From positions 11,365-75,364 of the forward strand of contig CAYURP010000008.1 in the NCBI GenBank assembly GCA_964447175.1: 64,000 nt of DNA, in the 5' to 3' direction. How positions within the stretch are numbered: the first letter of the stretch is position 1; each line of letters starts with the position of its first letter. This document shows, piece by piece, positions 25,148-33,813 of the stretch. The DNA comes from CAYURP01 sp964447175. GTDB lineage: Bacteria > Zixibacteria > MSB-5A5 > SM23-73-2. A program made the position numbers and the translations under genes. The notes beneath the pieces are model-generated. The model was given only the letters and a program-made list of their open reading frames with translations. It was not told where the DNA came from and searched no databases.

Positions 25148-27136
25148 TTAATCCTGCTCGTGATCTAAACAGCTCTCCAGCATCAGCTCGATTCTTTTAT
25201 CGGTAAAATGTCGTGCTTTTATGGCGCCGGTGGTGCACACTGCCACGCAGGTTCCGCATCCTTTGCAAATAGCCTCGTCTACTTCTGAAACGATAAATCC
25301 ATCTTTGATGGGTTTCAAAGTTACAGCTTTATATTCACAGACCTTTTCGCATTTACCACATCCCCGGCACATATCCTGATCCACAAAGCAGGTGATGGGC
25401 TCCAGTTTCAAATTCAGCTCATTTTCCTTTTCCTCCTCGTCCTTCCAGGAGATCACAACCTCTTCGGATCTCTCATCGTAGGGTAGCTTCTGGGGATCGG
25501 AGGGAACCCTGAGAATGAATTCCGGAACCCGACCGATCTCCTGGGTGACCTTGTGAGGGAAACTCAACATCACCAATCTTCTGCTGCAGCCGCTGACGCA
25601 CTCCTGGCATTCAATACAGGGCCCGCATCTCAAGCATCTTTTAGCTTCGGCAATAGCCTGTTCCTCGGTAAAGCAGAGATCCACCTCGTCCCAGCTGTCC
25701 AGCCTTCTATCAATTGACAATTTGGGGATGGGATTACGCTCTATTGGTTTTTCACCCTCTATCTCCAGCCTGAATCCCCATTCCCTTACTTCAGCTGGCG
25801 GGGCGATTCTTTTTTTCAAATCCTTATGACTTAGGTATCTGTCTATGGCCTGGGCAGCAAAATGCCCGTGGGTAATGGCATCGATTACCGTGCTGGGACC
25901 GGATACCGCATCCCCGCCTGCAAAAAATCCTGAGATGTTGGTAGCAAAGGTGACTGGATCCACCTCGAAGGTATCCCATTTGGTAAGTTTAAATTCATGA
26001 TCTTTTGGCAAAAAGGTTATATCCGGCTTCTGGCTGATAGCAGGTATTATGGTATCTGCTTCAATTATAAACTCCGAACCCTCCAGGGGCACGGGCCTTC
26101 TCCTGCCGGATGCATCCGGCTCCCCCAGCCTCATCTTTATGCACTCCATTCCGGTAACCCTTCCATTTTTACCCAGAATCCTCACCGGAGCAGATAAATA
26201 ACGGATTTTCACCCCTTCCTTTTCCGCCTCCTCGATCTCGGAGACGTTAGCTGGCATCTCCTTTCTGGATCTCCGGTAGACTATATAGACCTCATCACAC
26301 CCTAATCTCAGAGCGGTTCTTGAGGCATCGATGGCTGAATTGCCCCCACCAATGATGATAACCTTTCTTCCGGGTTTCTTGTGGTCACCGGAATTAGTTC
26401 TTTCCAGAAATTCCACACAATCTATAAATCCCTCATACTCATCTTCACCTGGAACCTTCAATTTTAATCCATGGTGTGCTCCGATGGCAACAAAGAAAGC
26501 CTTGTAACCTTGTCTCATCAGATCATCGAAGCTAATGTCTTTGCCCACCCGGGTACTGGTTTTGATCTCTACTCCCAGATCCATAATGTCTTCGATTTCC
26601 TTATTGATAATGTCTCTGGGAAGCCGGTAGGGGGGAATACAAGCGGTTAGCATTCCTCCGGCATAAGGCAGCTTCTCGAATATGGTAATCCCATAACCTT
26701 TTCTGATCAGGTCATTGGCACAGGTTAAACCAGCAGGCCCGGAGCCAACCACTGCAATCTTTTCCTCACGGGTTCTTTTTATGGGTTCAGCTTTTTTAAA
26801 CTCCTTTTTAAGTTCCCAGTCTGCCACAAATCGTTTCAGGGCACAGATAGCCACTGCCTCATCCACCTTTCTGCGGTTACACTCCGATTCACAGGGATGA
26901 GTGCAGACCCTTCCGCAGATTCCGGGCAAAGGATTATCCTTTTTTATAAGATCCAGAGCTTCCTGAAATTTCCCTGCCACAATCAGACCGATATAAGCTT
27001 TAACCTGAACCCCGGCCGGGCAAGCTACCCTGCAGGCAGAGGACTCAATTCTGGTAATGGTGTGCACATCCGGAGAAAGACGGGGAAAGCGAAGTCTTAT
27101 CCTTTCTTTCTCTAAGGTGGTCTGTAATCTATACAT
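25148..27136 (-). CDS. NAD(P)-linked FAD/iron-sulfur oxidoreductase (GltD/NfnB-like) with C-terminal 2x[4Fe-4S] ferredoxin
   Basis: 662 residues. The N-terminal adrenodoxin/GltD cluster region CRVACPAGV...CGRVCTHPCESECNRR is followed by FAD-binding GSGPAGLTCANDLIRKGY, the NAD(P)-binding GGGNSAIDASRTALRLG, AGGDAVSGPSTVIDAITHG, an internal cysteine cluster CLRCGPCIECQECVSGC, and two ferredoxin motifs CRGCGKCEKVC and CKGCGTCVAVC. This is the architecture of NfnB-type electron-bifurcating subunits and glutamate synthase small subunits. No glutamate synthase large subunit is present. Its place between KorC2 and MvhD suggests it joins ferredoxin, NAD(P)H and the HdrA module. Confidence 0.88.
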   Translation of the reverse strand: MYRLQTTLEKERIRLRFPRLSPDVHTITRIESSACRVACPAGVQVKAYIGLIVAGKFQEALDLIKKDNPLPGICGRVCTHPCESECNRRKVDEAVAICALKRFVADWELKKEFKKAEPIKRTREEKIAVVGSGPAGLTCANDLIRKGYGITIFEKLPYAGGMLTACIPPYRLPRDIINKEIEDIMDLGVEIKTSTRVGKDISFDDLMRQGYKAFFVAIGAHHGLKLKVPGEDEYEGFIDCVEFLERTNSGDHKKPGRKVIIIGGGNSAIDASRTALRLGCDEVYIVYRRSRKEMPANVSEIEEAEKEGVKIRYLSAPVRILGKNGRVTGMECIKMRLGEPDASGRRRPVPLEGSEFIIEADTIIPAISQKPDITFLPKDHEFKLTKWDTFEVDPVTFATNISGFFAGGDAVSGPSTVIDAITHGHFAAQAIDRYLSHKDLKKRIAPPAEVREWGFRLEIEGEKPIERNPIPKLSIDRRLDSWDEVDLCFTEEQAIAEAKRCLRCGPCIECQECVSGCSRRLVMLSFPHKVTQEIGRVPEFILRVPSDPQKLPYDERSEEVVISWKDEEEKENELNLKLEPITCFVDQDMCRGCGKCEKVCEYKAVTLKPIKDGFIVSEVDEAICKGCGTCVAVCTTGAIKARHFTDKRIELMLESCLDHEQD

Positions 27137-27139
27137 TTT

Positions 27140-27703
27140 TTATTTTCCCTGCTTATTCAAAGTCTCCTGGCCGTATTCATAACCCTTCTCAAAAGCCTGG
27201 AGATTAAGGTCAATAAACCTTTTAGGAACAGACCCGGGTATGGCTTTTCTGACCGAGTCTGCGCTGATTACATTGGTAACCGCAGTGAAGAACCCCAGCA
27301 TCACGATATTAGCTATGATCTTATTGCCCATCTCTTCGGCTATTCTGGTCGAAGGGATTGAATACATCTTCACCCCGGCAACGGTAAGTCCGGGTTTGAC
27401 CAGATCCTCATCTATCAGCAAATAACCCTCTTTATCCAGATTGGATTCAAATTTGCTGTACGCCTCCTGGGACATAGCTACCAGTATATGGGGAATGTTA
27501 ACATAAGGATATAAAACCCTGTCCTCTGAGACCACAACCTGGGAGCTGCAGGCTGAACCTCTGGCTTCCGGACCAAAGCTTTGGGTCATGGTTGCGCTCT
27601 TGTTGTCAAATAAGGAGGCGGCTTTGCCTATGATATAGCCCATCTTGATAATGCCCTGTCCTCCATAACCGGATAATCTTATCTCAGTCACTGGGCCCTC
27701 CAT
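27140..27703 (-). CDS. 2-oxoacid:ferredoxin oxidoreductase, gamma subunit (copy 2)
   Basis: 187 residues of the KorC/PorG gamma family: IRLSGYGGQGIIKMGYIIGKA and TMTQSFGPEARGSACSSQVVVS. The ATG at 27703 gives a 20-bp overlap with the beta gene. A GTG at 27691, preceded by GGAGGG at 4 nt, overlaps beta more tightly and could be the true start. Paralogue of 13217-13813. Confidence 0.88.
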   Translation of the reverse strand: MEGPVTEIRLSGYGGQGIIKMGYIIGKAASLFDNKSATMTQSFGPEARGSACSSQVVVSEDRVLYPYVNIPHILVAMSQEAYSKFESNLDKEGYLLIDEDLVKPGLTVAGVKMYSIPSTRIAEEMGNKIIANIVMLGFFTAVTNVISADSVRKAIPGSVPKRFIDLNLQAFEKGYEYGQETLNKQGK

Positions 27704-28571
27704 ATTCTATGTATTTTTCCCCAAACTGCTTTCTATACCATTCATTCATGGAATCCAGAAACGTGGGACGCTCTATATCCACGAATTTACCCACAATGAT
27801 CTTTTTTTGATAGCTGATATCCAGTTCCCGGGTATCGGCTCCATGCTTGATTATGGAGTTATCGTGATAAAATTTCATCAAACTCAATCCATCTCCTAAC
27901 CTGTTCCTGCGGGCGTATATTGTGGAGCAGGGAGCAATGATTTCGATGAAGGAGAATCCTTTCTTATTCAAAGCTTCATTTATCGATTTAGCCAGTCGGC
28001 GTACGTGTAAACAGGTCCAGCGAGCCACGTAGACCGCACCACAGGAAGCAGCTAAATGGGGCAGATTAAAGGGCTGTTCGTAACATCCATAAGGAGAGGT
28101 AGAAGTATTGGCAGTCAAGGGGGTAGTAGCAGCAGCCTGACCTCCGGTCATAGCATAGATGAAATTATTTATGCACAATACCACTAAATCCATGTTTCTT
28201 CGAGCTGCATGGATTAAGTGATTTCCTCCTATTCCAGCGATATCACCATCTCCGCTGAATACCACCAGTTTGAGCTTGGGATTGCCTAATTTCAAGCCAG
28301 TAGCAAAAGGGATAGCCCGGCCGTGAGTGGAATGAAACGAATCCAGTTTAATATATCCAGCTATCCTCCCGGAACATCCTATACCTGATACCACACAGAT
28401 GTTATCCAGGGGTATATCGGTTTTACCCAGGGCAGTGGCAAAAGCAGTTAGCGCAGTTCCTATACCACAGGTGGAACACCAGATATGGGGGATGCGGTCC
28501 ATCCGCAGGATCTTCTCCATGGGATGATCTTCTTTTATGGGAGCTTCTTTTACAACCTGGGCGTCTTTCAT
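27684..28571 (-). CDS. 2-oxoacid:ferredoxin oxidoreductase, beta subunit (copy 2)
   Basis: 295 residues from ATG 28571. The frame extends further to 28622, but this ATG has GGAGG 7 nt upstream and overlaps the alpha stop as ATGA. TPP-binding segments are IWCSTCGIGTALTAF, SGIGCSGRI, STHGRAIPFATG, FSGDGDIAGIGGNHLIH and NNFIYAMTGGQAAATTP. The last of these differs from copy 1 and may mark a different 2-oxoacid preference. Pairs with alpha 28568-29725. Confidence 0.88.
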   Translation of the reverse strand: MKDAQVVKEAPIKEDHPMEKILRMDRIPHIWCSTCGIGTALTAFATALGKTDIPLDNICVVSGIGCSGRIAGYIKLDSFHSTHGRAIPFATGLKLGNPKLKLVVFSGDGDIAGIGGNHLIHAARRNMDLVVLCINNFIYAMTGGQAAATTPLTANTSTSPYGCYEQPFNLPHLAASCGAVYVARWTCLHVRRLAKSINEALNKKGFSFIEIIAPCSTIYARRNRLGDGLSLMKFYHDNSIIKHGADTRELDISYQKKIIVGKFVDIERPTFLDSMNEWYRKQFGEKYIEYGGPSD

Positions 28572-29725
28572 TTCACCGCCTCCTTTATCACTTTGTAGAT
28601 GTCCTCGGGATCGTGAACCCATCCCCCTCCGTGCGGAACCAGAAATACCTCAGCTTGACCTTTGGCTGCCCTCTCCACCTCCAGAACCATCTGCCCGTAG
28701 TTCATTTCAGGAACCACGAAGGCCTTCACTTTTTTTGCTAACTCAAAAACTTTCTTCTCCGGAAAGGGCCAGACAACTATAAGCCTTAGCACTCCAACCT
28801 TAATCCCCTCTTTTCTGGCTTTTTGAATGGCTGGAATGGCTACCCGGGAACTTATCCCATATGAGAGGAGCACCACCTCGGCATCATCTATTTGTTCCTC
28901 TTCAAACTCAATTATCTTATCCGAGTTCAATCTAATTTTCTCCACCAATCTTCGCACCAGTTTTTCCTGGGTCTGCCAGTGCATTACCGGATAACCCTTC
29001 TCATCGTGGGTTAGACCGGTGACATGGATTCTGTATCCTTTTCCTGCTCTGACCATATCCGGTACAAGGTCCTTTTCCGGTTTGAAAGGAAGATACTCTT
29101 CTGGTGGCAATTTGGTGTATCTTCGAGGCTCAAGCTCTATCTGATCAGCAGGCGGAATCACAACCTTTTCGGTCATATGGCCCACGCACTCGTCAGTCAT
29201 GACAAAAGTTGGCACCCGGTATTTTTCTGCAAGATTAAAAGCTTTAATGGTGAACTCGAAGCACTCCTGAGGGGAATTGGGGGACAGGGCTATGATCTCA
29301 TAATCTCCGTGCGAACCCCATCTGACCTGCATCATATCAGCCTGACCCGGCAGGGTGGGAAGTCCGGTGGAGGGACCACCTCTCTGCACGTTTATTATCA
29401 CACAGGGAGCTTCCAGCATGGCAGCTAAACCGATATTCTCCATCATCAAGGAGAATCCGGGACCTGAGGTTACAGTCATGGCTTTAGCTCCAGCATAAGC
29501 CGCACCACTCAAAGAAGCCATGGAAGCTAATTCATCCTCCATCTGGATGAAAATACCACCCACAAAGGGAAACCTTTCCGAGATGCGTTCCACTACCTCA
29601 GTGGAGGGAGTTATGGGATATCCGGCAACAAAATTGCAGCCCGCCGCCAAGGCGCCCTCTGCGCAGGCGTGATCCCCGTCCAGATAATGTGAGCCGGTCA
29701 AAACGTTCTTGGAATTAGCTTTCAA
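28568..29725 (-). CDS. 2-oxoacid:ferredoxin oxidoreductase, alpha subunit (copy 2)
   Basis: 385 residues, clearly paralogous to KorA1: GDHACAEGALAAGCNFVAGY, PITPSTEVVERISE, QMEDELASMASLSGAAYAGAK, TSGPGFSLMMENIGLAAM and VNVQRGGPSTGLPT-like INVQRGGPSTGLPT. It overlaps the delta gene by 11 bases, the same overlap as in copy 1, showing that the whole four-gene block was duplicated or inherited as a unit. Confidence 0.9.
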   Translation of the reverse strand: MKANSKNVLTGSHYLDGDHACAEGALAAGCNFVAGYPITPSTEVVERISERFPFVGGIFIQMEDELASMASLSGAAYAGAKAMTVTSGPGFSLMMENIGLAAMLEAPCVIINVQRGGPSTGLPTLPGQADMMQVRWGSHGDYEIIALSPNSPQECFEFTIKAFNLAEKYRVPTFVMTDECVGHMTEKVVIPPADQIELEPRRYTKLPPEEYLPFKPEKDLVPDMVRAGKGYRIHVTGLTHDEKGYPVMHWQTQEKLVRRLVEKIRLNSDKIIEFEEEQIDDAEVVLLSYGISSRVAIPAIQKARKEGIKVGVLRLIVVWPFPEKKVFELAKKVKAFVVPEMNYGQMVLEVERAAKGQAEVFLVPHGGGWVHDPEDIYKVIKEAVK

Positions 29726-30002
29726 TCTTATCCACCTCCTTCTCAGTCACCCAGATGGCAAAATCCGGACAGAGCATCTCGCAGAGTCCGCAGTGAACGC
29801 ACTCCTCGGGTTTTTTCACATAGGGCGGGTGATACCCTTTGACGTTGAACTCAGAGGAAAGCTCCAGAACATCCCGGGGACAGTACTCCACGCAGAATCC
29901 GCAGCCCTTGCACCTATCCCTGACGATATGGATCTCCCCATGAGGAACCTTGATTTTATCAGCATCGAGAGGCTTTCTCCAAAATTTCATCTTGGTCTCC
30001 AA
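29715..30002 (-). CDS. 2-oxoacid:ferredoxin oxidoreductase, delta (2x[4Fe-4S]) subunit (copy 2)
   Basis: 95-residue ferredoxin-type subunit with CKGCGFCVEYCP and CVHCGLCEMLCP. First gene of the ~9-kb operon that runs to 20909. The segment between clusters is longer than in copy 1 (LSSEFNVKGYHPPYV). Confidence 0.9.
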   Translation of the reverse strand: METKMKFWRKPLDADKIKVPHGEIHIVRDRCKGCGFCVEYCPRDVLELSSEFNVKGYHPPYVKKPEECVHCGLCEMLCPDFAIWVTEKEVDKIES

Positions 30003-30049
30003 ATAATTACGACTATTTTAATCTTGTTTAACTATCCCTTAGACGAATA

Positions 30050-30077
30050 AAGATAGCAAAAAATTGGGATTAGTCAA
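30050..30077 (-). promoter_or_regulatory. Predicted promoter of the Kor2-Nfn-Hdr operon
   Basis: Minus-strand -35 TTGACT (30072-30077), 16-nt spacer, -10 TATCTT (30050-30055), 47 bp before the delta start. The 130-bp gap to sucD makes independent transcription likely. Confidence 0.5.
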
Positions 30078-30132
30078 GTGAAATTATTCACAAACTTATC
30101 CAAAAAAACTAAGTCCTTCTCTTTTTCCTCTT

Positions 30133-31119
30133 TTACTTTCTTACCTTCTTTTTTGATGTTTTGGTCTTCGTTTTTTTCGGTTTAGATTTCATTTTTTTAA
30201 CTTTCTTCTTTACTCTTTTTACCTTTGTTAATACGCTCTTCTTCTTTAATCGGCTGATTTCCTCTAACATTAATGATGCCACCTCCGCCGGGGTCTTAGC
30301 CACCTTGATTTTCGCCCTTTCAAAGGCAGCGATCTTCTCGGCAGCGGTTCCTGACCCGCCGGAGATAATGGCACCAGCATGTCCCATTCTTTTTCCTGGT
30401 GGGGCAGTTCTACCTGCCACAAAAGCCACCACCGGCTTTGTCATATTCTTTTTGACAAACTCAGCTGCTTCCTCCTCATCTGTTCCCCCGATCTCTCCTA
30501 TCAAAACCACAGCTTTAGTCTGGGGGTCTTTCTCAAACATGGACAGGCAGTCTATGAAGTTGGTTCCAATGATCTGATCCCCGCCAATGCCGATGCAGGT
30601 GGACTGTCCCAGATTGTTTTGAGTCAGGTGATACACTACCTCGTAAGTCAAAGTTCCAGATCGGGATACAACTCCGACGTTTCCTTTTTTGTGGATATGC
30701 CCGGGCATAATTCCCACCTTGCTAAGCCCAGGTGATATAACCCCGGGGCTGTTGGGTCCCACCAGCCTGGTTTTAGTGGCTTTGAGGTAATTGTAAACTT
30801 TAAGCATATCCAGAGCCGCTATACCCTCGGAAATACAGACAATCAGATCCACCCCCGCATCAGCAGCCTCATAAATAGCATCCACAGCGAATCTGGAAGG
30901 AACATAGATTACCGATGTATTAGCGCGAGTTTTTGCCACTGCCTCTTTAACCGAGTCAAAGACCGGAATTCCGTCTACTTTTTCACCGCCCTTGCCCGGG
31001 GTAACCCCGGCCACAACCTTGGTGCCGTATGCTTTCATCTGCCGGGCATGAAACGACCCATCTCTTCCCGTGATCCCCTGAACAACTACTTTTGTTTTTC
31101 TGTCAACCAATATGCTCAA
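30133..31119 (-). CDS. sucD: Succinyl-CoA synthetase alpha subunit with Lys-rich C-terminal tail
   Basis: Makes (or uses) succinyl-CoA with ATP or GTP formation. The family core is about 290 residues: VVQGITGRDGSFHARQMKAYG, VAGVTPGKGG, GPNSPGVISPG, the RSGTLTYEVVYHLT segment, GIGGDQIIGTNFIDCL and the phosphohistidine region MGHAGAIISGGSGTA. The last ~38 residues are an extra tail made mostly of Lys with Val, Thr and Ser (VKKMKSKPKKTKTKTSKKK...). A comparable tail ends the hydratase large subunit. sucC lies 116 bp upstream. Confidence 0.95.
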   Translation of the reverse strand: MSILVDRKTKVVVQGITGRDGSFHARQMKAYGTKVVAGVTPGKGGEKVDGIPVFDSVKEAVAKTRANTSVIYVPSRFAVDAIYEAADAGVDLIVCISEGIAALDMLKVYNYLKATKTRLVGPNSPGVISPGLSKVGIMPGHIHKKGNVGVVSRSGTLTYEVVYHLTQNNLGQSTCIGIGGDQIIGTNFIDCLSMFEKDPQTKAVVLIGEIGGTDEEEAAEFVKKNMTKPVVAFVAGRTAPPGKRMGHAGAIISGGSGTAAEKIAAFERAKIKVAKTPAEVASLMLEEISRLKKKSVLTKVKRVKKKVKKMKSKPKKTKTKTSKKKVRK

Positions 31120-31235
31120 TTTTTCCTCCTGATTATGTTTTTAACTCAGACTGGGATAAATTCCCAGTTCTATTAAGTATTAATTATCAATTTCACATTC
31201 ATAGACGGGGGAATTTATCCCCCGCTATTTTAAAA

Positions 31236-32369
31236 TCATCCTTTGCTTAACTCGATAGCCTTTTGTACCACCTCCACCATAGATGAGGTGGCGGACAAAT
31301 TTATCTCCTCTAATATTTTCCTGGCTTTATCCTCATTTGTACCGGTTAACCTGACCACAATGGGAACTTGAGGTTTTAACTCTTTTACTGCAGCCACGAT
31401 CCCGTTGGCAACGTCATCACAACGGGTGATTCCGCCAAATATGTTGAATAGAATGGCTTTGACATTGGAATCTTTCAGGATTATTCGCATGGCATTGAGT
31501 ACTTTTCCCGGGCTGGAGCTTCCCCCGATATCTAAGAAATTGGCCGGCTCCTGGCCAAAGTGCTTGACCAGGTCCATTGTGGCCATAGCTAAACCAGCAC
31601 CGTTAACAATGCAGCCGATGTTCCCGTCCAACTTGACAAAAGAAAGATCCTTTTCCCGGGCTTCGTTTTCCGAAGCGTCTTCTTCATCCAGATTTCTCAT
31701 CTGGGCAATATCCGGACGCCGGGCCAGACCGGAATCATCGATGTTTATCTTGGCATCCAGAGCCCAGACCTTGCCATCCTGTGTGGTGATAAATGGGTTG
31801 ATCTCCGCCAGTGAGGCATCCGATTGCCAGAAGGCATAATACAGTTTCATAATCACATCAGCAGCCTTGCAGGCAATCTTGAAATCGTCATAGAGCTTTG
31901 ATCCCAGTTCCCTTGCCTGGAAATTGTTCATCCCCATAATCGGATCCACCTCTAATTTGAATATCTTCTCCGGTGTTTCCCTTGCAACCTCCTCGATATC
32001 CACACCACCAGCAGGTGAAACCATAAAAACCGGCTTCTTGGTTTTTCTGTCTACGATAATGCCAATATATGCTTCAGATGCGATATCCGCAGCTTCAGTC
32101 ACCAAAACCTTTTTAACCGTTATTCCCTTGATCTCCATACCCAGGATGTTCTGAGCATGCTCATAAGCCTGGTCCGGGTTTTCGGCATATTTAATTCCAC
32201 CTGCTTTTCCTCTTCCGCCCACCAGTACCTGCGCCTTGACCATCACCGGCTTGCCGATCCTTTGGGCAATTGCTTTAGCCTCATCCGGGGTAGTAGCCAT
32301 CTCACCGGGTTGAACCGGAATCCCGTATTTTTTGAAAATTTCTTTAGCCTGATATTCATGAATCTTCAT
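31236..32369 (-). CDS. sucC: Succinyl-CoA synthetase beta subunit
   Basis: 377 residues with ATP-grasp fold: MKIHEYQAKEIFKKYGIPV, KAQVLVGGRGKAGGIK, AEINPFITTQDGKVWALDAK, the GNIGCIVNGAGLAMATMDL segment and NIFGGITRCDDVANGI. No abnormal extension. It lies 41 bp downstream of cca and is followed by two hairpins (CTGGGAtaaatTCCCAG near 31148 and CGGGGGaatttaTCCCCCG near 31206) before sucD, which may attenuate sucD transcription. Confidence 0.96.
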   Translation of the reverse strand: MKIHEYQAKEIFKKYGIPVQPGEMATTPDEAKAIAQRIGKPVMVKAQVLVGGRGKAGGIKYAENPDQAYEHAQNILGMEIKGITVKKVLVTEAADIASEAYIGIIVDRKTKKPVFMVSPAGGVDIEEVARETPEKIFKLEVDPIMGMNNFQARELGSKLYDDFKIACKAADVIMKLYYAFWQSDASLAEINPFITTQDGKVWALDAKINIDDSGLARRPDIAQMRNLDEEDASENEAREKDLSFVKLDGNIGCIVNGAGLAMATMDLVKHFGQEPANFLDIGGSSSPGKVLNAMRIILKDSNVKAILFNIFGGITRCDDVANGIVAAVKELKPQVPIVVRLTGTNEDKARKILEEINLSATSSMVEVVQKAIELSKG

Positions 32370-32410
32370 AGACCCTCTCCGCTTTTAGGTTTTTTATCTT
32401 TATTTCGAAA

Positions 32411-33778
32411 TCACTTTGTTTGATCTAAAAACTCCTTTGCCTCTTTTATAAGCTTATCCTTTTGGTTAAATTCCGGTTCATCCAGAACCTTTTCCATAAG
32501 ATGATTTAGTATCCTGCCTACCACAGGACCGGGATTAAGGCTAAACTCTTTCATTATGTCTTCTCCGTTCACCATCAGGTCTTTTAATCCGAAAGGTGGT
32601 TTTTTGTCTATCTCCTGTCTTATCCTTTGTTCAAATTCATCCACTTCATAAGTGTCTCCACCCCTTCCCTGGGCAATTATATCCGCTCTTCTTAACTCCA
32701 GAAGGTCGAAAATATTCTCCTGTCCCACCCGGTTTATCAACCGGCGCAGCCCCTTATCCCCCACATCCATGGTAAACATATGCTTATCCACTAAAAGCAC
32801 CACCTTGGAGATGAGCTCGTTGGAGTAGCGAAGTCTCTGCAAAACCCGCTGGGTAATCTTTGCCCCTTTTTTATCATGACTGTAAAACGTAGCTCCGGTT
32901 TCGGTTAGAGATTTAGTTTCGGGTTTGGAAACGTCATGGAAAAGAGCAGCTAATCTTAATGCTAAATCCATAGGTGCGTTATCCGCAGTGATCAGGGAAT
33001 GCTCGAACACGTCATACTGATGATATCCCCCAGGTTGATCCACACCTGCTCCTATCTCCAGTTCCGGTAAGATCTCCTTTAAAAGTCCGGTTTTATGCAT
33101 CAGTCTGAAACCGACGGAGGGTATTTTGGCCCGGATTAAAAGCTTATTTATCTCCTCCTGGACACGCTCCGGGGAGATGGTGCGGATAAGTTCGACATTT
33201 TGGCACAGACTTTCAAAAGTTTCTTTTTCCAGCTCGAATTCAAACCTGGCAGCAAACTGAATTCCTCTCAGCATGCGCAAGGGATCATCCTTAAAGGAAT
33301 CGGGATTGGTAATTCGGATCAAACCCTTTTTAATGTCCTTTTTGCCATCCAGAGGGTCCACCAGCTTTTTGGCAGCCAGATCATAGGCTATGGCATTGAT
33401 GGTGAAATCCCGGCGTAAAAGATCGTCCTCGACTCTCAAATTATAATCGAAATCAACTTTGAAATCTTTGTGACCTACTCCGGTGCTGTATTCTTTTCGG
33501 GGTAAAGCCATATCAATGGTGGGAGTTTTTTCGTTGGTGGAGAACCTTTTATTGGGGGTAAACTTTATCACTCCGAAAGATTTTCCCACCAGATCCACCT
33601 TTCCGTAATTTTTTAGAACTAAACACAGATCATCCAGAGGAATTCCGGTTATCAGATAATCGGTATCCTTATCCGGTAAAACTGGTGAGATGATTCGGTC
33701 TCTGACTACTCCTCCCACCTCGTAGATTTTGCCTTTCTTCAGAATATCTTTTATTATTTCATCACTTAAAGTGGTCAT
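32411..33778 (-). CDS. cca: CCA tRNA nucleotidyltransferase / poly(A) polymerase family with HD domain
   Basis: 455 residues. The nucleotidyltransferase head carries EVGGVVRDRI and the metal-binding DKDTDYLITG. The following segment RRDFTINAIAYDLAAKKLVDPLDG, then RMLRGIQFAARF and the neck domain, are typical of class II CCA-adding enzymes. An HD domain (LFHDVSKPET...FYSHDKKGAKI) follows. Adds or repairs tRNA 3' CCA ends. Lies between arcC and sucC in one strand run, with no sign of functional linkage. Confidence 0.93.
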   Translation of the reverse strand: MTTLSDEIIKDILKKGKIYEVGGVVRDRIISPVLPDKDTDYLITGIPLDDLCLVLKNYGKVDLVGKSFGVIKFTPNKRFSTNEKTPTIDMALPRKEYSTGVGHKDFKVDFDYNLRVEDDLLRRDFTINAIAYDLAAKKLVDPLDGKKDIKKGLIRITNPDSFKDDPLRMLRGIQFAARFEFELEKETFESLCQNVELIRTISPERVQEEINKLLIRAKIPSVGFRLMHKTGLLKEILPELEIGAGVDQPGGYHQYDVFEHSLITADNAPMDLALRLAALFHDVSKPETKSLTETGATFYSHDKKGAKITQRVLQRLRYSNELISKVVLLVDKHMFTMDVGDKGLRRLINRVGQENIFDLLELRRADIIAQGRGGDTYEVDEFEQRIRQEIDKKPPFGLKDLMVNGEDIMKEFSLNPGPVVGRILNHLMEKVLDEPEFNQKDKLIKEAKEFLDQTK

Positions 33779-33813
33779 GATAAAAATTTTCTTTTTCTGT
33801 TTACTGTTTACTG

